From contig NC_088323.1 in assembly GCF_910592395.1 (NCBI RefSeq), positions 62,001 through 126,000 on the forward strand: a stretch of 64,000 nucleotides of DNA, given 5' to 3'. The stretch comes from Lineus longissimus. Lineage: Eukaryota; Nemertea; Pilidiophora; Heteronemertea; Lineidae. Both the position numbers and the translations under genes were made by a program. Shown one piece after another: positions 60,601 to 64,000 of the stretch. How positions within the stretch are numbered: position 1 is the first letter of the stretch; the number at the start of each line of letters is the position of its first letter. The notes below the pieces were generated by a model, which was not told the DNA's origin, did not search any database, and was given only the letters and a program-made list of their open reading frames with translations.

Positions 60601-63600
60601 CCTGCCTCAGTGTGTACCCACTCGACCTGCCTCAGTGTGTACCCACTCGACCTGCCTCAGTGTGTACCCACTCGACCTGCCTCAGTGTGTACCCACTCGA
60701 CCTGCATCAGTGTGTACCCACTCGACCTGCCTCAGTGTGTACCCACTCGACCTGCCTCAGTGTGTACCCACTCGACCTGCCTCAGTGTGTACCCACTCGA
60801 CCTGCCTCAGTGTGTACCCACTCGACCTGCCTCAGTGTGTACCCACTCGACCTGCCTCAGTGTGTACCCACTCGACCTGCCTCAGTGTGTACCCACTCGA
60901 CCTGCCTCAGTGTGTACCCACTCGACCTGCCTCAGTGTGTACCCACTCGACCTGCATCAGTGTGTACCCACTCGACCTGCCTCAGTGTGTACCCACTCGA
61001 CCTGCCTCAGTGTGTACCCACTCGACCTGCCTCAGTGTGTACCCACTCGACCTGCATCAGTGTGTACCCACTCGACCTGCCTCAGTGTGTACCCACTCGA
61101 CCTGCCTCAGTGTGTACCCACTCGACCTGCATCAGTATTTGTATCATATCCATGATTTCTCTTTTCAGAAAATGGCAAGAAAGTTCCAAGGAAAGTTGTA
61201 TTCATTGATAAACCATTAGTCCCCAAGACTGTGTGTGCTAGATACTTGAATACACTCTACCATAAATACGCTCTGAAGGCTACACTGATACATCAACAGA
61301 GCAAACCACCGGCCAAGTTTAGAACAAAGGGAAAAGATGTTGAAAGAAGTAAAGACAATCCTGACATGCCTGATAATTACGAGGCGCTGGAGTCGTACGC
61401 CATCGAAGACCTCGAGACGTTTGGGACAGATAAAATCAACATTGGTTCAAAACCGACAAGTGTAAAGGAAGTGAAGAAAGATCAAGTTGATTTAAAAAAT
61501 CTGGCGAGGACATTGTTTTGTGGGAGATCAGGGTCAGGGAGTGAGAGGGGGAAAGTTGGTGGGGATATTGATCCTTTGTCAGGTAGGAACAGCTGTGAGG
61601 AAGGAGCCATGGAACTTGGTCCCTCAGTGACCCCGCATGCCGGTGTGGACCAGGTGGTTACTGATCAGGGTGGTGTAACCAAAGAAGGTGCTGATCATGA
61701 TTCTCCACAGAGTCCAGACATGGAGTCTCCGCAGAGCCCGGAATCTAAACACAATGATTCACCACAGAGTCCCGATTCTAGGTGTATCGAGTCTCCTACG
61801 AGTCCTACCTCACATGACCAAGCTGTGGTTGATCTGGACAGACGATCTCCCCTAAGTCCTTCTGCTGAAGCTCCATTGAGCTCACGAGACTTGTTCTTGT
61901 CTGCTCCCAGGATCATCCCTGTGGAGAGAATAGAGAGTGAGACTAAAAAGACATTGAGAGGCACAGAGGTGTTTCTTGGTGAGGGTTCAGGGGCTCAAGG
62001 AAGGGATGCCACGTCAGAAACTGATGGCAATCTTGTTGTTCTGGATGACAATGAGAAAACTGATGTGTCTTTGAGCAGAGCAGATGAGAACAAGGCTAAA
62101 GGTAGAAAATGCCCAGTACGGAGATCATTGCGAGGGAGCAATGTTGATATTAATCTGTGTGTGGGAACGAAAGCTTTTGTTGAAGATGGCAGTAGTGAGG
62201 AGAGTCCAATGAGAAGAGCTCGACAGAGTACACAGAGCTCACCTGCTAAAGGTGAAACAAATGTGTCAAGGGTAGCAGATACAGAGAGTGACGAGGATCT
62301 TGGTTTAGTTATGGATGTAGAATCTGAAGATAATGCTAGTCCACCTCGACGACAGACACGCCAAAGGGCTAGGAGGAGGAGGAGATCACGGAACAATGAT
62401 GGTCTTTTAGACAGCAGTGACATTCATTCAAGTGCTGTTACAGATGAACTTGAAACACGACCAAGAATTACTCGATCAACATCAGCTGTTGATATGAAAT
62501 CTTCTGCTACTGGGTCAAGGTCACTGAGATGTCGTGCGCATGATAACAGTGATGAAGCTGTGACTACAGTTACGTCACCGATGGCTAAAGGTAGAGTAAC
62601 GAGAGGCAGGCAGTCCCCAGTGTCGACTTCTGAGATGGAATGTGGTCTCCTCTCGTCTGGTAAGAAGAGACAGTCTGTTGCAGATCATGGCAGGGAGATT
62701 CCAAATAAACGGTAGGTTTTTTCTCAAAAATGCAAAAAAATAATTTTTCTGTATTTTTTGTTTTTTCATGAAAATTTAAGAAATTATTTTTTGTCGATTA
62801 ATTTTTTTTTAATTCTGAAAAAAAGTCCAAAAATATTTTTATCAAAAAAGCATTTTTACACGTTTCTCTGTATTTCTTGTTTTTTCATGAAAATTTGAGT
62901 AATGATTATTTTTGACAAAAAAACATCCGACAGCGAATTTATTTTCACATGCCTGAAAATTTGAGAAATTATTTTTTGTCAAAAATAATTCAATTGGTAA
63001 AAAAAACATATTCCTGTAACACTGCTCAAACCACTTCAAAATTGCTTTTTCCAGTAAAATATTTCTTATCCCTAAGTTAGGGTTTAGTTTGAGACATGGT
63101 GTCAAACATTTGATGTCTTTCTCGGTGTGCCAGAAATGCATTACCCACAAAATAACATTTTATCATCTTAGTATTTCGCCCCATACCTAACCCTAACCCA
63201 AAGTGCTTGAAGGTTATCCCACATCAGGCTGAGAAGCGGAACCCCGAGTGCTTAGGGTCGGCACCTTATTTAGGATTTGGGTTACAAGTGGCTGATGTAT
63301 TTCCACTTAAAGCTGGCTGCTGCAGCCTGGCTGTGCTCTTTAAGATTTCTCGCTGAAAACCTGTCACCTTCTTGCAGGTCGACTAGGAATTCTGGCCAGG
63401 GTCTACCACCAACACCACCTCTTGATCTTCCTCAGCCCAGAAAGAGAGGACGACCCAGGAAACACACACAAGAGACACCCACAAAACAATCACATGGTGT
63501 TATGGAGGAGATAATCCATATGCAGGTCGGAAATGAAAAGTCGGCTGCAGATATTATGAGCTCTGATGAGACCAAGGGTCCTGGGATGCCTCCTGAGGGT

Positions 63601-63898
63601 AGGAAGCTGTTACCTCATGTTACCATGATTACACATTATGATGATGTTGCCTTGGAAATGGATAATAACTCTGTAGGAGAGAAGTCAGTTGATGAGCGTG
63701 TAATTGGGTCAAGATCTGAGAGGGATGGTGCCGAGAATAAACCAGAGAGTTCAATGACCTTGCACATTACAACAAAAGGTCAAGAGAATGTCAAAATCAA
63801 TAAGAAGGTGAAATCTGAAAACTCTTCAACAACATTGGACGCCATCTTGAATCTCCAGCAGCAGATGCTGCGGCCCGGAGAGAAGATGAATCAAGAAG
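57644..63898 (+). CDS. ICE2: ICE2/NARG2, little elongation complex subunit 2 (partial)
   Basis: ICE2 with ICE1 and ELL forms the little elongation complex, which supports RNA polymerase II transcription of snRNA genes. CDS so far is join(57644..58276, 58811..58930, 59200..59343, 59505..59642, 59873..60032, 61169..62711, 63378..63898), 1086 codons plus one base, all GT-AG and in phase; it runs off the right edge at a donor. Matches to human ICE2: PLKNPRIPYPRESS (human PKPRVPYPRFS), NAEKLAIQYGADVVLS, MNNHGPAYERDWEIP (human LNNHGPTYKEQWEIP), and a C-terminal AILNLQQQMLRPGEK (human EILKMQDELLKP). Exon 6 is long (1543 nt), disordered and acidic, with SP-rich repeats near 61700-61810. An AT-hook-like PRKRGRPRK lies at 63436-63462. 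The NARG2 C-terminal domain is beyond the window. Human ICE2 is 982 aa, so this orthologue is larger. One exon matching human sequence between exons 2 and 3 may be missed. Confidence 0.9.
58568..58786. repeat. 31-bp minisatellite before ICE2 exon 2
   Basis: Seven copies of a 31-bp unit (marker atcaagcttctactgatgag), with one C variant. It ends about 25 bp before the acceptor at 58810, so it occupies the branch-point neighbourhood. Confidence 0.95.
59095..59190 (-). repeat. tRNA-derived SINE fragment (probable)
   Basis: Read on the minus strand, tagcatagcggttagagcac resembles a tRNA box A region. It is followed by gtgtccttgagcaaggcac, a block I associate with SINE-type repeats in many animal genomes. 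It lies in ICE2 intron 2, close to the acceptor at 59199. No full element boundary is seen. Confidence 0.4.
60137..60219 (+). CDS. ICE2: Possible alternative terminal exon of ICE2
   Basis: A good acceptor (ttgtcgctttcag) at 60136 is in phase with the exon ending at 60032. It opens SLPPLIKEFHCPVRNNPCLE and reaches TGA after 26 codons. No convincing donor follows, so it would end the protein after the N-terminal third. No poly(A) signal is seen before the minisatellite at 60247. The main model skips it because the exon at 61169 continues the human alignment. Confidence 0.25.
60247..61134. repeat. 25-bp minisatellite, about 36 copies
   Basis: Very homogeneous array of a 25-bp unit around cgacctgcctcagtgtgtac, with a few 'catcag' variants near 60707, 60953, 61053 and 61128. 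No frame contains a stop, so three overlapping frames of 304-339 codons translate to the same Cys/Pro-rich repeat. It ends 35 bp before the acceptor of ICE2 exon 6. Confidence 0.97.
62712..63377. other. ICE2 intron 6, AT-rich
   Basis: The first 300 bp are strongly A/T-rich with imperfect repeats of gaaaatttgagaaattattt. The acceptor is at 63377. No exon or other element recognised. Confidence 0.6.
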
Positions 63899-64000
63899 GT
63901 GAGTAAACAGACTTGGTTATAAGGAAGAAGATCGCAATCAACAATTGAAGTGACCTTAACTTGTTTTAGTGTACAACACCTTTTGCCCAATAAACCATGT

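Noticed and set aside
60189-61219. Three overlapping frames of 304-339 codons, Cys/Pro-rich, toxin-like in appearance
   Set aside because: All three translate the same 25-bp repeat. The array lies between ICE2 exons and carries no signal peptide.

Overview
This is eukaryotic genomic DNA from an invertebrate animal. Genes are split by GT-AG introns and encode proteins with clear vertebrate counterparts. Non-coding DNA is packed with tandem minisatellites: about 28 arrays, roughly 14 kb, over a fifth of the window. One array repeats an exon/intron junction. I recall this 'mirage minisatellite' behaviour from amphioxus, so a cephalochordate is my best guess, but other marine invertebrates are not excluded.

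Layout. (1) 306-2776, minus: 5' part of CCDC93 (Commander complex), running off the left edge. (2) 2777-5861: intergenic DNA with two large minisatellites and two palindromes. (3) 5979-8662, minus: complete BLOC1S1, five coding exons, 120 aa. (4) 8663-9063: a 401-bp interval between two divergent start codons. (5) 9064-44672, plus: a complete laminin-type integrin alpha subunit (alpha3/6/7 or PS1 class), 20 coding exons and about 1112 aa, with a 16.7-kb first intron. (6) 44673-51440: integrin 3' region, plus an unassigned minus-strand coding-like segment around 49.1-50.5 kb. (7) 52552-56217, minus: complete transformer-2 (TRA2), 254 aa, with very small first, second and last coding segments. 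(8) 56218-57643: divergent promoter region with an NRF1-type palindrome and E-boxes. (9) 57644-63898 and beyond, plus: N-terminal 1086 codons of ICE2/NARG2 (little elongation complex subunit 2), running off the right edge.

The genes are housekeeping or adhesion genes and form no pathway cluster. The most informative arrangement is the head-to-head integrin alpha/BLOC1S1 pair. It matches the human ITGA7/BLOC1S1 neighbourhood as I know it, which suggests a very old shared promoter.

Other structure includes a three-copy MITE-like family (136 bp, 8-bp target duplications in two copies) whose terminal inverted repeats covary between copies, several arrays carrying splice-site-like motifs, and an array carrying CRE-like sites. 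The longest open frames in the window (up to 526 codons) are translations of minisatellites, not genes.
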